Positions 43,452-51,375 of a stretch of DNA of 64,000 nt are shown piece after piece. Below the pieces are notes generated by a model that saw only the letters and a list, made by a program, of their open reading frames with translations, was not told the DNA's origin and searched no databases. The DNA comes from Candidatus Gastranaerophilales bacterium HUM_1 (GTDB taxonomy: Bacteria; Cyanobacteriota; Vampirovibrionia; Gastranaerophilales; Gastranaerophilaceae), in assembly GCA_002103105.1 (NCBI GenBank), contig DAAY01000003.1, forward strand, positions 62,001-126,000, read 5' to 3'. The translations under genes and the position numbers were made by a program. The first letter of the stretch is position 1, and every line of letters begins with the position of its first letter.

Positions 43452-43877
43452 TTAATATGCACCATTCCAACCTAATATTTTGCTATTAATTTCTTCAATG
43501 ACATCTGGCGTTAAAAACTTTGCAGGTTTCTTTTTTGGAAAAATATTATCCGAATTCTTTGTTTGTCCTCTTTCTTCTTTATTTATAATTTTGATAATGT
43601 TTTCCAAGGCACAAATTTCATGTTTAGTCAAAATTCTATTGTTATCTATATCATCATTTAATTTTGTAAGAAGTTTCACGCCAACGTTATAAATATTATC
43701 AGCAAATTGTTTTGAAAAATCTTTTATTTTAACAATATGGTTGTCCCATTTGTATTTCTTTTTCCAGTTAAAAACAGTTCTGCGTGAAACATTTAATTTT
43801 TCAGCAATCATTTCTGGAGTTAAATTTTCAACACTGTATAATTTTTCTGCTTCATGGAGTAAATGTAATTTGTTCAT
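43452..43877 (-). CDS. HTH protein, intact paralogue of the split ORFs
   Basis: 141 residues. The N-terminal HTH (LTPEMIAEKLNVSRRTVFNW, followed by KKKYKWDN) is of the phage terminase-small-subunit/Mu-like DUF1804 style. A helical middle and a KFLTPDVIEEINSKILG end follow. It is the first gene of the Mu-like operon. An operator-like dyad (43957-43977) and clustered AGTGCA repeats (44010-44219) lie upstream, so it may be the element's regulator. Confidence 0.78.
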   Translation of the reverse strand: MNKLHLLHEAEKLYSVENLTPEMIAEKLNVSRRTVFNWKKKYKWDNHIVKIKDFSKQFADNIYNVGVKLLTKLNDDIDNNRILTKHEICALENIIKIINKEERGQTKNSDNIFPKKKPAKFLTPDVIEEINSKILGWNGAY

Positions 43878-43956
43878 TTAAAATCCTTTTAAATCTTGTT
43901 TAAAGATCTTTTACAATGACATTAATTACTCTTGTTTCAACAGAAGTCAAGTGTTT

Positions 43957-43977
43957 TTATCTCAATCTCAGAGATAA
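43957..43977. promoter_or_regulatory. Candidate operator of the Mu-like operon
   Basis: TTATCTC (43957-43963) and GAGATAA (43971-43977) are perfect 7-bp inverted arms 7 bases apart, 80 bases upstream of the first gene. Loose copies (TTATCTCAATTAAA near 43398, ATCTCAAACTATGAGA near 43985) occur nearby. A site for an HTH regulator is inferred. Confidence 0.45.
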
Positions 43978-44009
43978 TTTAATACATCTCAAACTATGAG
44001 AAAAATTTT

Positions 44010-44219
44010 CACTTGCACTAAATATACATGGCTAAAGCGTAAATATATTGCTAACTTTCGGAGTTTGATTTTGAAATTGGTGTAATCGTAGTGCAGATAA
44101 TGTATAAAAAAGTGCAGATAAAATCCAATTAGTGCAAGTGCATCTCATTCTATTAAAATCGGCATAAAAGGCTTTATATCGAAGTCATAGCGATTATGTA
44201 CCCATCTCGCACTTGCACT
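44010..44219. repeat. Clustered CACTTGCACT / AGTGCAGATAA repeats, candidate element end
   Basis: CACTTGCACTA occurs at 44010-44020. Its inverse AGTGCAAGTG occurs at 44131-44140 and GCACTTGCACT at 44209-44219. AGTGCAGATAA occurs twice, at 44090-44100 and 44111-44121. The AGTGCA core is shared by all. Multiple short end repeats in mixed orientation are typical of Mu-like element ends, where MuA binds. The other end of the element was not found. Confidence 0.55.
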
Positions 44220-44257
44220 TTATTTGCATGAATTAAACCAATAAATATATTTTTAAA

Positions 44258-44338
44258 TGTCGATGGGGGGACTTGAACCCCCACGGATCTCTCCACATGC
44301 ACCTCAAGCATGCACGTCTACCATTCCGCCACATCGAC
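44258..44338 (-). tRNA. tRNA-Leu (GAG)
   Basis: 81 nt on the minus strand. Acceptor GTCGATG pairs with CATCGAC, discriminator A. The anticodon stem CATGC/GCATG encloses TTGAGGT, anticodon GAG (reads CUC/CUU). A long variable arm and the T arm GGGGGTTCAAGTCCCCC are present. It borders the Mu-like region. Confidence 0.93.
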
Positions 44339-44382
44339 AAAATTATTCTTGACCTTTCTTTATCTTAGCATAAATCTGATTA

Positions 44383-44790
44383 TTATAACAACCTTACAAA
44401 TATTTTTATTATATACAATGTTATGATATATAATGGTAAAAAATTTAACGAAAGTCCTATTACAAATAATATTGAATAGATTTTGTCGTGATTTTCAAAA
44501 ATTCTCAATCCAAAATGTGTTTGCTCATAATAGTACCGTTTTTCTATAATTGAACTCAATGCGAAAAATGCCACTGCGGATAATTGTAGTTTATAAAATG
44601 AATAATATGGTACTAATACGTATTTCAATGTATAGTCAAAGAAAATATTGTCTAAATCTCGACGCATTCCGATTTGGGATGAGGACAATAAAAACATAAC
44701 TAAAAAACACGCAACAATAATTAAACTGCAATATCCAATTACAGATATTATGTTCCAAGTTACATATTTTTTGAGTTTTGAGATTCTCAT
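44383..44790 (-). CDS. Unknown small membrane protein
   Basis: 135 residues with about three hydrophobic helices (13-35, 55-80, 105-130). The start MRISKLKKYVTWNIISVIGYC gives a short cytoplasmic, basic N-terminus. No family is recognised. It lies 12 bases downstream of the DUF3137 gene at 44803 and may be co-transcribed with it. Confidence 0.6.
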   Translation of the reverse strand: MRISKLKKYVTWNIISVIGYCSLIIVACFLVMFLLSSSQIGMRRDLDNIFFDYTLKYVLVPYYSFYKLQLSAVAFFALSSIIEKRYYYEQTHFGLRIFENHDKIYSILFVIGLSLNFLPLYIITLYIIKIFVRLL

Positions 44791-44802
44791 ATAAAAATTA
44801 TA

Positions 44803-45774
44803 TTACAAACCCGTTTTACTAGAAAGATTAAGTACCTCTAAAAATGATAATACTGATGCAAATTCTTCAAATAATTTTTGGTAATGGTTTATATCATCAA
44901 TTTTCTTGAATAATGGATTTATTTCAAACAAATCTCTATTAGTCGCCAAAAGAACTAGCATTGTATCATCAAAAATAGAACATTTTATTTTATCAATTTT
45001 AAAACTTGTATGAAGTTGCATAAATCTATCCATAAAAGCGGTATTAAAAAGATATCTAGCTTCTATCTGTCCACTTGTTTCATCTTTGGATTTTTGAACA
45101 TATACATCATATTTTTTGTTAAATTTTTCGTACTCAAATTCAACTTTTTCATAACCATTTGGAGCGTTATTCTTTAAAATCCCTTTTGAATAAATTAAAA
45201 CTCTTGATTTAATCTTCTTTCGCATTTTAAAATTCATTGAAATGCCCTTAAAAAGTTTTGTTTCTTGAGTTCTTCCATGCGAAGTTTTAATATAATTCAA
45301 ATTGGCTTTTGTAATAACAAATGGGCTGTCCTTAAAAATTCCACAAAATCTACTATCTACGGAAATATGGCGTACTGGTTTGTCAAATAACTGAGAATTA
45401 TTATATTCAGAATATGAGATTTCACCACAGTCATAAACAATATCATGACCAAATGCCTTTAAAAGATTTGTATATAAATCTGTTTTTAACTCCTCTTTTA
45501 ATTTATAAATTTCATAGAAAATAGCTGCAAATATTGCACCAATAAAACAAATTATTGCTAATATAATATGAAAATTCAAATCATAATTGAGCCATTCTCG
45601 TTTTAGAGGGATAAAACCAGCAATGAAACCACCAATATATGCTAATACCCATTTAGTGTATAAATTTCTAATACCTTTTTTTTGAGATGTACTCCATCTT
45701 TGACCATTTTTTTGCATAACTTTTGCAAATTCAAGAGCAAAACTTTCTTTATATTTATCCATACATTGTGACAT
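44803..45774 (-). CDS. DUF3137 membrane protein, copy 3
   Basis: 323 residues. It begins MSQCMDKYKESFALEFAK, the same 18 residues as copy 2, has two transmembrane helices near 45-65 and 78-98, and a DUF3137 region that includes ARYLFNTAFMDRFMQLHTSFK, LVLLATNRDLFEI and the end EVLNLSSKTGL. DUF3137 proteins are membrane proteins of unknown role. It is one of three tandem paralogues (with 46569 and 47609), separated from copy 2 by the higBA pair. Confidence 0.8.
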   Translation of the reverse strand: MSQCMDKYKESFALEFAKVMQKNGQRWSTSQKKGIRNLYTKWVLAYIGGFIAGFIPLKREWLNYDLNFHIILAIICFIGAIFAAIFYEIYKLKEELKTDLYTNLLKAFGHDIVYDCGEISYSEYNNSQLFDKPVRHISVDSRFCGIFKDSPFVITKANLNYIKTSHGRTQETKLFKGISMNFKMRKKIKSRVLIYSKGILKNNAPNGYEKVEFEYEKFNKKYDVYVQKSKDETSGQIEARYLFNTAFMDRFMQLHTSFKIDKIKCSIFDDTMLVLLATNRDLFEINPLFKKIDDINHYQKLFEEFASVLSFLEVLNLSSKTGL

Positions 45775-45805
45775 TTATTTTCTCCTTACAAAATTTTTCA
45801 TTAGA

Positions 45806-46162
45806 TTACGCTGATTTTAAAGTAATATCATATTTATATCCAAGTCCTGTTAATAACTTGAAAGCGGTTTCTAATCTTGGTTGCTTATTGCCATTTACAA
45901 TCTCAGATAAATTACTACGGTCAATATTTAATTCTTTAGCTAGACGGCTAATTTCACCTCTCCCACTAGCTTGAACACGAGCCTTAACAACATATGTCAA
46001 ACATCTAATAAAAGTATCAATATCACCATCTGATAGAAAATCACTTAACGTTAATTCTACCCAATTCTTTTGATATTCAGGGTCTTGCAAACGTTTAATT
46101 TGTTCGTCTTCCCAATTTGGAGCATTATTGATAAAATTTTGTAATTTTTCTCTGTTTAGCAT
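45806..46162 (-). CDS. higA: HigA-like antitoxin (XRE family)
   Basis: 118 residues with an XRE helix-turn-helix in ISRLAKELNIDRSNLSEIV (about 85-105), as in HigA-type addiction-module antidotes. It neutralises the RelE/HigB-like product of the overlapping upstream gene (TAATG, one base) and should bind the operator at 46507-46525. Toxin first, antitoxin second is the HigBA order. It sits between two DUF3137 paralogues. Confidence 0.9.
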   Translation of the reverse strand: MLNREKLQNFINNAPNWEDEQIKRLQDPEYQKNWVELTLSDFLSDGDIDTFIRCLTYVVKARVQASGRGEISRLAKELNIDRSNLSEIVNGNKQPRLETAFKLLTGLGYKYDITLKSA

Positions 46163-46488
46163 TATGAAAATCTCCTATTAAAATCATTAAAATATTCATT
46201 GCATTGTTTCACTACTGCTTTTTGGTCTTTCTTTTCACTACCACCAATAAAGAGAATTAAGGTTGTGTCAAGATCATAATAATAAATTCGATAGCCTTTT
46301 CCAAAATCCATACGTATTTCTGATAATTCAGATTTCTGTAATGGCTTATGGCTTCCATAATTTCCACCAACTAATTTGTCAATTCTTTTGTCAACTCTTA
46401 ATTGAATGGACTTGTCTAGTTCATTATACCAATCTTGATAAGGACATTTCCCATCTATAGTTGTGTAGTAAATAATTTGTTTTTCCAT
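46162..46488 (-). CDS. higB: HigB/RelE-like toxin (Gp49 family)
   Basis: 108 residues of the phage-Gp49/HigB family, ribosome-dependent mRNA interferases. The family core is visible: GNYGSHKPLQKSELSEIRMDF, GKGYRIYYYDLD and LILFIGGSEKK. The start is ATG 46488, about 11 bases from the predicted transcription start. With higA it is an autoregulated module. Confidence 0.9.
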   Translation of the reverse strand: MEKQIIYYTTIDGKCPYQDWYNELDKSIQLRVDKRIDKLVGGNYGSHKPLQKSELSEIRMDFGKGYRIYYYDLDTTLILFIGGSEKKDQKAVVKQCNEYFNDFNRRFS

Positions 46489-46505
46489 GTATATTCCCTA
46501 TTTAT

Positions 46506-46534
46506 ATTGTAGGCTAAACCTACAAAAATATCAA
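46506..46534 (-). promoter_or_regulatory. higBA promoter with palindromic operator
   Basis: On the minus strand TTGATA (46534-46529) and TACAAT (46511-46506) are 17 bases apart. The 19-base palindrome TTGTAGGCTAAACCTACAA (46507-46525) covers the spacer and the -10 box. HigA binding there would repress the promoter, the usual autoregulation. Confidence 0.75.
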
Positions 46535-46568
46535 GTGTATATTAACTTGTATTATCTTATATTTTCTC

Positions 46569-47597
46569 CTACAAACCTGTTTTACTTGATAGGTTCAACA
46601 CATCTATAAATGAAAATACAGATGCAAATTCACCAAACATATTTTGATACTGGCTAACATCATCAATTCTATTCATAATATGTCCAATTTCAAATAAATC
46701 ATTCTCTGTTGAAAGAAGAATCATCATCTCTGCACCTTTCACAGAACATCTAAGCCTACTTACAGGAAAAGCCATCTCTAACTGTATAAATCTATCCATA
46801 AAAGAGGTTGTTAAAAGATAACGAGCTTCAACTTGTCCGCCTGCTTCCATTTGAGTTTTTTGAACATAGACATCATATTTATTATTAAATTTTGCATATT
46901 CTAAGTTAACTTTTTCAAAACCTTTTGGAGGTTTTTTACTATTTTTTGTATAAATATGAATATGACTATTTATTTTTTTATTTAATGTAAAATTCAGTGC
47001 AACCCCTTTGAACAAAGTAATATTGTCTTTTCTTCGAGAATCTGTAAGACTTTGGTGTAAAGTTTCTAATTCAATTTCATTTACCCCAAATTTGATTCCA
47101 TTATATTCACCGCAGAAAAAATCATCCCTTTCTTGGATTGTCGCATTTTCATCAAGCAATTTTGTTGCATTATATACAGAATTATCTAAATCACCTTTCT
47201 TATATGCTATATTCGGAGTAAAAATTTTCAATAATTTTGGGTATATTTCTTCTTTCATCAGATTTTGAAATTTTTTATTTCGATTAAAAATAGCAGAAGT
47301 ATAAAACACTACAAAAACAACAACAAATAAAATAACAACAAATATTGATGAATAATTAAGAATTATGTCAGCAATATCAAAATACAATACTCCACCCTTA
47401 AAAATAGCATAAAACAAAGCACCACCTAGCAATAAAGACGCTAAAATAGATTTCATAATAGAACTTAGAATATCGCTAGTAAATATTTTTCTTTTATTTT
47501 CTTCTTGTATTTCTCTCCATTTTGGCAAATTTTCTTGCATTAATTTTGCAAATTCAAGAGCAAAACTTTCTTTATATTTATCCATACATTGTGACAT
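46569..47597 (-). CDS. DUF3137 membrane protein, copy 2
   Basis: 342 residues. It shares MSQCMDKYKESFALEFAK with copy 3 and ends DVLNLSSKTGL. Two transmembrane helices lie near 48-70 and 80-100. The DUF3137 body includes ARYLLTTSFMDRFIQLEM and MMILLSTENDLFEI. It is the most diverged of the three in the middle (HQSLTDSRRKDNITLFKG). Its upstream spacer repeats the catTTATTTTCTCCTTACAAA-type sequence seen at the other copies. Confidence 0.8.
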   Translation of the reverse strand: MSQCMDKYKESFALEFAKLMQENLPKWREIQEENKRKIFTSDILSSIMKSILASLLLGGALFYAIFKGGVLYFDIADIILNYSSIFVVILFVVVFVVFYTSAIFNRNKKFQNLMKEEIYPKLLKIFTPNIAYKKGDLDNSVYNATKLLDENATIQERDDFFCGEYNGIKFGVNEIELETLHQSLTDSRRKDNITLFKGVALNFTLNKKINSHIHIYTKNSKKPPKGFEKVNLEYAKFNNKYDVYVQKTQMEAGGQVEARYLLTTSFMDRFIQLEMAFPVSRLRCSVKGAEMMILLSTENDLFEIGHIMNRIDDVSQYQNMFGEFASVFSFIDVLNLSSKTGL

Positions 47598-47608
47598 TTA
47601 TTTTCTCC

Positions 47609-48628
47609 TTACAAACCTGTTTTACTAGAAAGATTAAGTACCTCTAGGAAAGAAAATACAGAAGCGAATTCATCAAATAATTTTTTATATTGATTCATGT
47701 CGTCTATTCTATAAAACATATTATTTAATTCAAACAAATCTTTATTAGTCGCCAAAAGTACTAGCATTGAACCATTATAAATAGAGCATTTCATCTTGCT
47801 AATCTTAAAACTTGTATGTAATTGCATAAATCTATCCATAAAAGCTGTGTTAAAAAGATATCTAGCTTCTATTTGGCCTCTTGCTTCCATTTGAGATTTT
47901 TGAACATATACATCGTATTTTTTATTAAATTTTTCGTATTCAAATTCTACTTTTTCAAAATCCTTTGGTACTTTGTTTTTAAATAAGCCTTTTGAATAAA
48001 TTAAAACGTGGGATCTAATTTTCTTCTGCATTTTGAAGAGCATAGCTATACCATTAAAAAGAGTAAAACTATCAGATTTTCCATTATTATATCGTTTAAC
48101 ATTTGTAATATTTGTTTCAGATATGATGAATGGGCAATTCTTGAATGTTCCAGAAAAAATGTCATCTGGAGAATCATAGCTTACAGGTTTATTAAATAAC
48201 ATTGAGTTATCATAAATTGAGTGAGATATATAACCCGAACGATAGTTAACTTTATTAGACAAATCATAGAAATCACTACCAGCAACGTATTCAATATCTT
48301 TTCCGAATACTTTCAACAGTTTAGGAAAAAGACTTTTTTTAATCTCATTTTGGTAATCTTTATTTTCACAAAAAAATACTATAATTATACCAAAAATTAC
48401 AATCATTATAGACATAAAAATATGAAAGTTTAAATCATAATTGAGTTCTCTTTTCCCAGGAAGATAGGCAAAAAGAAAGCATCCAATGTACCAAAAAAGC
48501 TTTTCCCCTTTCCACAATGCATTAATATGTTTTTTCTGAAGGGTTTTCCATTGGGGTAAATTTTCTTGCATGATTTTAGCAAATTCTATTGCAAAATCAT
48601 TTTTATATTTATCCATACATTGTGGCAT
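47609..48628 (-). CDS. DUF3137 membrane protein, copy 1
   Basis: 339 residues. It starts MPQCMDKYKNDFAIEFAK, a variant of the shared N-terminus, and has two transmembrane helices near 50-65 and 72-92. The body matches copy 3 closely (ARYLFNTAFMDRFMQLHTSF, MLVLLATNKDLFEL, EVLNLSSKTGL). It is the first gene of the tandem set on the minus strand. The role of DUF3137 is unknown. Confidence 0.8.
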   Translation of the reverse strand: MPQCMDKYKNDFAIEFAKIMQENLPQWKTLQKKHINALWKGEKLFWYIGCFLFAYLPGKRELNYDLNFHIFMSIMIVIFGIIIVFFCENKDYQNEIKKSLFPKLLKVFGKDIEYVAGSDFYDLSNKVNYRSGYISHSIYDNSMLFNKPVSYDSPDDIFSGTFKNCPFIISETNITNVKRYNNGKSDSFTLFNGIAMLFKMQKKIRSHVLIYSKGLFKNKVPKDFEKVEFEYEKFNKKYDVYVQKSQMEARGQIEARYLFNTAFMDRFMQLHTSFKISKMKCSIYNGSMLVLLATNKDLFELNNMFYRIDDMNQYKKLFDEFASVFSFLEVLNLSSKTGL

Positions 48629-48699
48629 TCTATTTTCCTTATTCTTTTCCCAGATGAGAGATATTGTGTTTTATCACATATTACGTAATGTTTTAATTA

Positions 48700-49143
48700 T
48701 TATTTACCAATTTCTAAAGCTCTTTGTGCCATTGATTTTGAAATATTAACTAAAGCCAAGTTTGCTTCATAAGCTCTCTGTGCCATTAGAGCATCTGCTA
48801 TATCAACCATAGCATTTACGTTAGAAGCTCTGATATAACCATCTGCATCGGCATCAGGATGCCCAGGTTTGTATATTTTTTCCCCTAATGTTGGGTCTTC
48901 AACTACGCCAGAAAAACTTACTCCACCTTCTAAATATGGCAAAGTTCCAACACCAAAAACATCTTCTTTCATCGAATTCATAAGTCCGTGAAAAGAAACA
49001 TCATCAACGGCATTAAGTACAGGGATTTTTCTCACATAATTTGGCGTATCAAGGTTTGCGATGTTTTTTGCGTGAACATCGATTCTACGTCCATGAACTT
49101 TGAGGGCATTTGCACCTATATCAATTGAATCCATTATACCCAT
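48700..49143 (-). CDS. flgC: Flagellar basal-body rod protein FlgC
   Basis: 147 residues. The N-terminus MDSIDIGANALKVHGRRIDV with AKNIANLDTPNYVRK matches FlgC, whose ends form coiled coils in the proximal rod. The C-terminal helix is DALMAQRAYEANLALVNISK. It is the last of four rod genes (50964 to 48700). The role is assembly of the rod outside the inner membrane, exported by the flagellar type III system. Confidence 0.94.
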   Translation of the reverse strand: MGIMDSIDIGANALKVHGRRIDVHAKNIANLDTPNYVRKIPVLNAVDDVSFHGLMNSMKEDVFGVGTLPYLEGGVSFSGVVEDPTLGEKIYKPGHPDADADGYIRASNVNAMVDIADALMAQRAYEANLALVNISKSMAQRALEIGK

Positions 49144-49164
49144 TTTTTATCACCTGCCTTAAAA

Positions 49165-49512
49165 TTACTTACCTACGTTAATTACTGTTTTCATTTCAGT
49201 AACTATATTTGACATTCTTCTTGTTGCCATAGAATAAAGAATTGCATTTTCCTGCATTTGTAAAAGTTCATTTGCAGGATTGATTGGGTCATCTGATTGT
49301 TCTGTTATAACAGCTGATGGCCCTAACTTTTCAGACAATTGAGTTTCTAATGGACTATTCATTGTACTCAAGTATTGTCCAAAACTAATGTCTTGTCTTA
49401 AATATCCAGGAGTATCAACGTTCGCAACGTTTGAACCCAAAGCACGCTGTCTTTGAGAAATCAAATCCATCATTAATGAAACTTTACCCATACTGTCTAA
49501 AGAAGTGTACAT
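49165..49512 (-). CDS. flgB: Flagellar basal-body rod protein FlgB
   Basis: 115 residues. MMDLISQRQRALGSNVANVDTPGYLRQDISF is the FlgB N-terminal signature and LLQMQENAILYSMATRRMSN the C-terminal helix. FlgB is the most proximal rod subunit. It lies 21 bases upstream of flgC on the minus strand. Confidence 0.93.
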   Translation of the reverse strand: MYTSLDSMGKVSLMMDLISQRQRALGSNVANVDTPGYLRQDISFGQYLSTMNSPLETQLSEKLGPSAVITEQSDDPINPANELLQMQENAILYSMATRRMSNIVTEMKTVINVGK

Positions 49513-49532
49513 TATATCTTACCTTTCAATTA

Positions 49533-50249
49533 TTAACCTTCTCTTATGTTAATTGATTTGTTATACATAGTATCTGCAAGTTTTAACATCTGCATACTTG
49601 CAAGCATTGAGGCATTCAATCTCAATAAGTCTGTTGCAGATTCATAAATACTTACATTCGCTCTTTCCAAGTTGTTTTGTTTAATACAATCATGGTTTTT
49701 AACTAATCTGCCTTCTCCAGCTTCATCAGTTGCAATAAGTCTATTCATATCTGCCGTTTGCATTCCGTCAGGATTGTCAAACCTAACAAGAGGAATAGTT
49801 CCAACTTTTTTAGCTTTATCTCCTCTTGCATCATAAACAAGAACTTCACCGTTCTTTTTGATTTCAAATTTAAAGCAATTTGTTGGAATTTTTATGCCTT
49901 CACCAACAATCCAACCATCACTTGTTGTTAAGTAACCATCTTTGCCTTGGCGAAAAGAACCATCTCTTGTATATTGAACTTCGCCAGATGGAGAAACAAC
50001 AGGAATATACCCTGGACCATCAATTGCAACGTCATAAGGGCTTTTAGTAATTCTAATAGAGCCTTGAGAATGATCTGTTCTTACAGCTCCAGTTAAATAA
50101 CCATCCTCTTTCAATATTTGTTCGAAAGTAACTTTTTTATATCCATTAGTTTGAACATTTGCCAAATTATTTGCAATCTGACCAAAACGTTCAAATTGAA
50201 CGAGTGCGTTATTAGTACCTTTTGAAATTATAGCTTGTAAATTATACAT
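49533..50249 (-). CDS. flgG: Flagellar hook-basal body protein, FlgG/FlgF type
   Basis: 238 residues with the family N-terminus (FGQIANNLANVQTNGYKKVTFE), the beta domain (PYDVAIDGPGYIPVVSPSGE, YTRDGSFRQG) and C-terminal helix (NASMLASMQMLKLADTMYN). FlgG and FlgF are hard to tell apart by sequence; it lies downstream of a second family member, so it is called FlgG-like here. Distal-rod role inferred. Confidence 0.85.
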   Translation of the reverse strand: MYNLQAIISKGTNNALVQFERFGQIANNLANVQTNGYKKVTFEQILKEDGYLTGAVRTDHSQGSIRITKSPYDVAIDGPGYIPVVSPSGEVQYTRDGSFRQGKDGYLTTSDGWIVGEGIKIPTNCFKFEIKKNGEVLVYDARGDKAKKVGTIPLVRFDNPDGMQTADMNRLIATDEAGEGRLVKNHDCIKQNNLERANVSIYESATDLLRLNASMLASMQMLKLADTMYNKSINIREG

Positions 50250-50265
50250 CTATCTACCCTCTATC

Positions 50266-50964
50266 TTATGATGATGAACTCAATTGAGATATTGCCTTAC
50301 CTAAAACTGAATTTTGAAGCATAAACATTTGTCTATTAGCATCAAAATTTTTCATAATAGGCATCATTTTGATAAACTCTTCTTGTAGTGCAACGTTTGA
50401 ATATTCGTTATAACCTTGTTTTACATTTGGATCCATAACAACTATTCCATTTGCATCTACAACCCCAAGTTGAGCAATATTCATAACTTTTTTCGTATCA
50501 GGGTTAAACATAGTAATCTTTCCTGATTTATCAATTTTAATTTGCTTCAAATCTTGAGGAATAAAAGGAAGTTTAATTGGAGTACCAGCACTAGAAAGAA
50601 CGCTAGCACCATCTAATGTTTGCAAAGATGAGTCTTCTGCAACCTTAAATCTTCCATCACGAGTAAGTTTTATTCCATTTGGTGTTTGAACTTGGAAGTA
50701 ACCTTTATTTGCAAGAGCAATATCTAATGGATTACCAGAAACATTTATACGCCCAACTCTATCATCTTTGGTAGTGGAAACGGCATGAGCTCCTAAAAAT
50801 TCCGCAAAAGAAGAAACAACCGCTTCTTTTCTTTGATATCCAACTTTATCGAATCCGCCAACATTTTCATTGCTAATTCCAATCAGAACACTATCCAAGT
50901 GCATGGCTCTGATTGAAGTTGTTAAACCGTTATCGTTATAGCGTATTCCACTATTTATTTGCAT
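50266..50964 (-). CDS. flgF: Flagellar hook-basal body protein, FlgF/FlgG type
   Basis: 232 residues. The beta domain has GNPLDIALANKGYFQVQTPNG and LTRDGRFKV, as in FlgF/FlgG/FlgE. The N-terminal coil (MHLDSVLIGISNENVGGFDKV) departs from the usual N-x-A-N-xx-T motif: GGFDKVGYQRKE replaces it. It is first in the rod operon. The symbol is a guess from order; FlgG is equally possible. Confidence 0.78.
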   Translation of the reverse strand: MQINSGIRYNDNGLTTSIRAMHLDSVLIGISNENVGGFDKVGYQRKEAVVSSFAEFLGAHAVSTTKDDRVGRINVSGNPLDIALANKGYFQVQTPNGIKLTRDGRFKVAEDSSLQTLDGASVLSSAGTPIKLPFIPQDLKQIKIDKSGKITMFNPDTKKVMNIAQLGVVDANGIVVMDPNVKQGYNEYSNVALQEEFIKMMPIMKNFDANRQMFMLQNSVLGKAISQLSSSS

Positions 50965-51375
50965 ATTACTACCTCTAACATGTTACATTATTAATATTGT
51001 CGAACATTTGAGAATTTTCCTCAACGTTTTTGCGAAAAATCATACATTTGTACGACATTTTGACATGTTATTTAATGGTATTTGGGTAAAAGTCAAAAAA
51101 TTCCGAAAAAGAAAGTCTCATCAAATTGATAAGACTTATAAATATACATTTACCCCACAAGTATATTAACATATAATAATATCAATGTCAAGACATATAT
51201 TTTTGTTAAAAAGGGTAAATAAGTCTATAAGTTAATGAAAATGAGAAAGGAATAAGGAACTTATTCCCTTCCCATTATTGCCACAAAATATGTAGGACGG
51301 CGTGGCAACGTTTACAATAAACTTATCAATTTACCCCCATTGAAGAAAATCAAATAATAGTGTAAAATACTTTAT
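50965..51375. other. Divergent spacer upstream of the rod operon
   Basis: No gene in about 410 bases. It must hold the promoters of the rod operon (minus) and of the 51376 gene (plus). I found no clear sigma-28 or sigma-54 promoter. A 20-base stretch at 51134-51153 is identical to 5195-5214 after the 136-aa gene. The TAAAAT at 51362-51367, just ahead of the 51376 gene, is a possible -10. Confidence 0.5.

Larger units (their letters stand above)
43878..44257. other. Non-coding right flank of the Mu-like operon
   Basis: No gene in about 380 bases. It holds an operator-like dyad and five short repeats at 44010-44219 which look like transposase-binding sites of an element end. tRNA-Leu follows directly. 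Confidence 0.6.
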
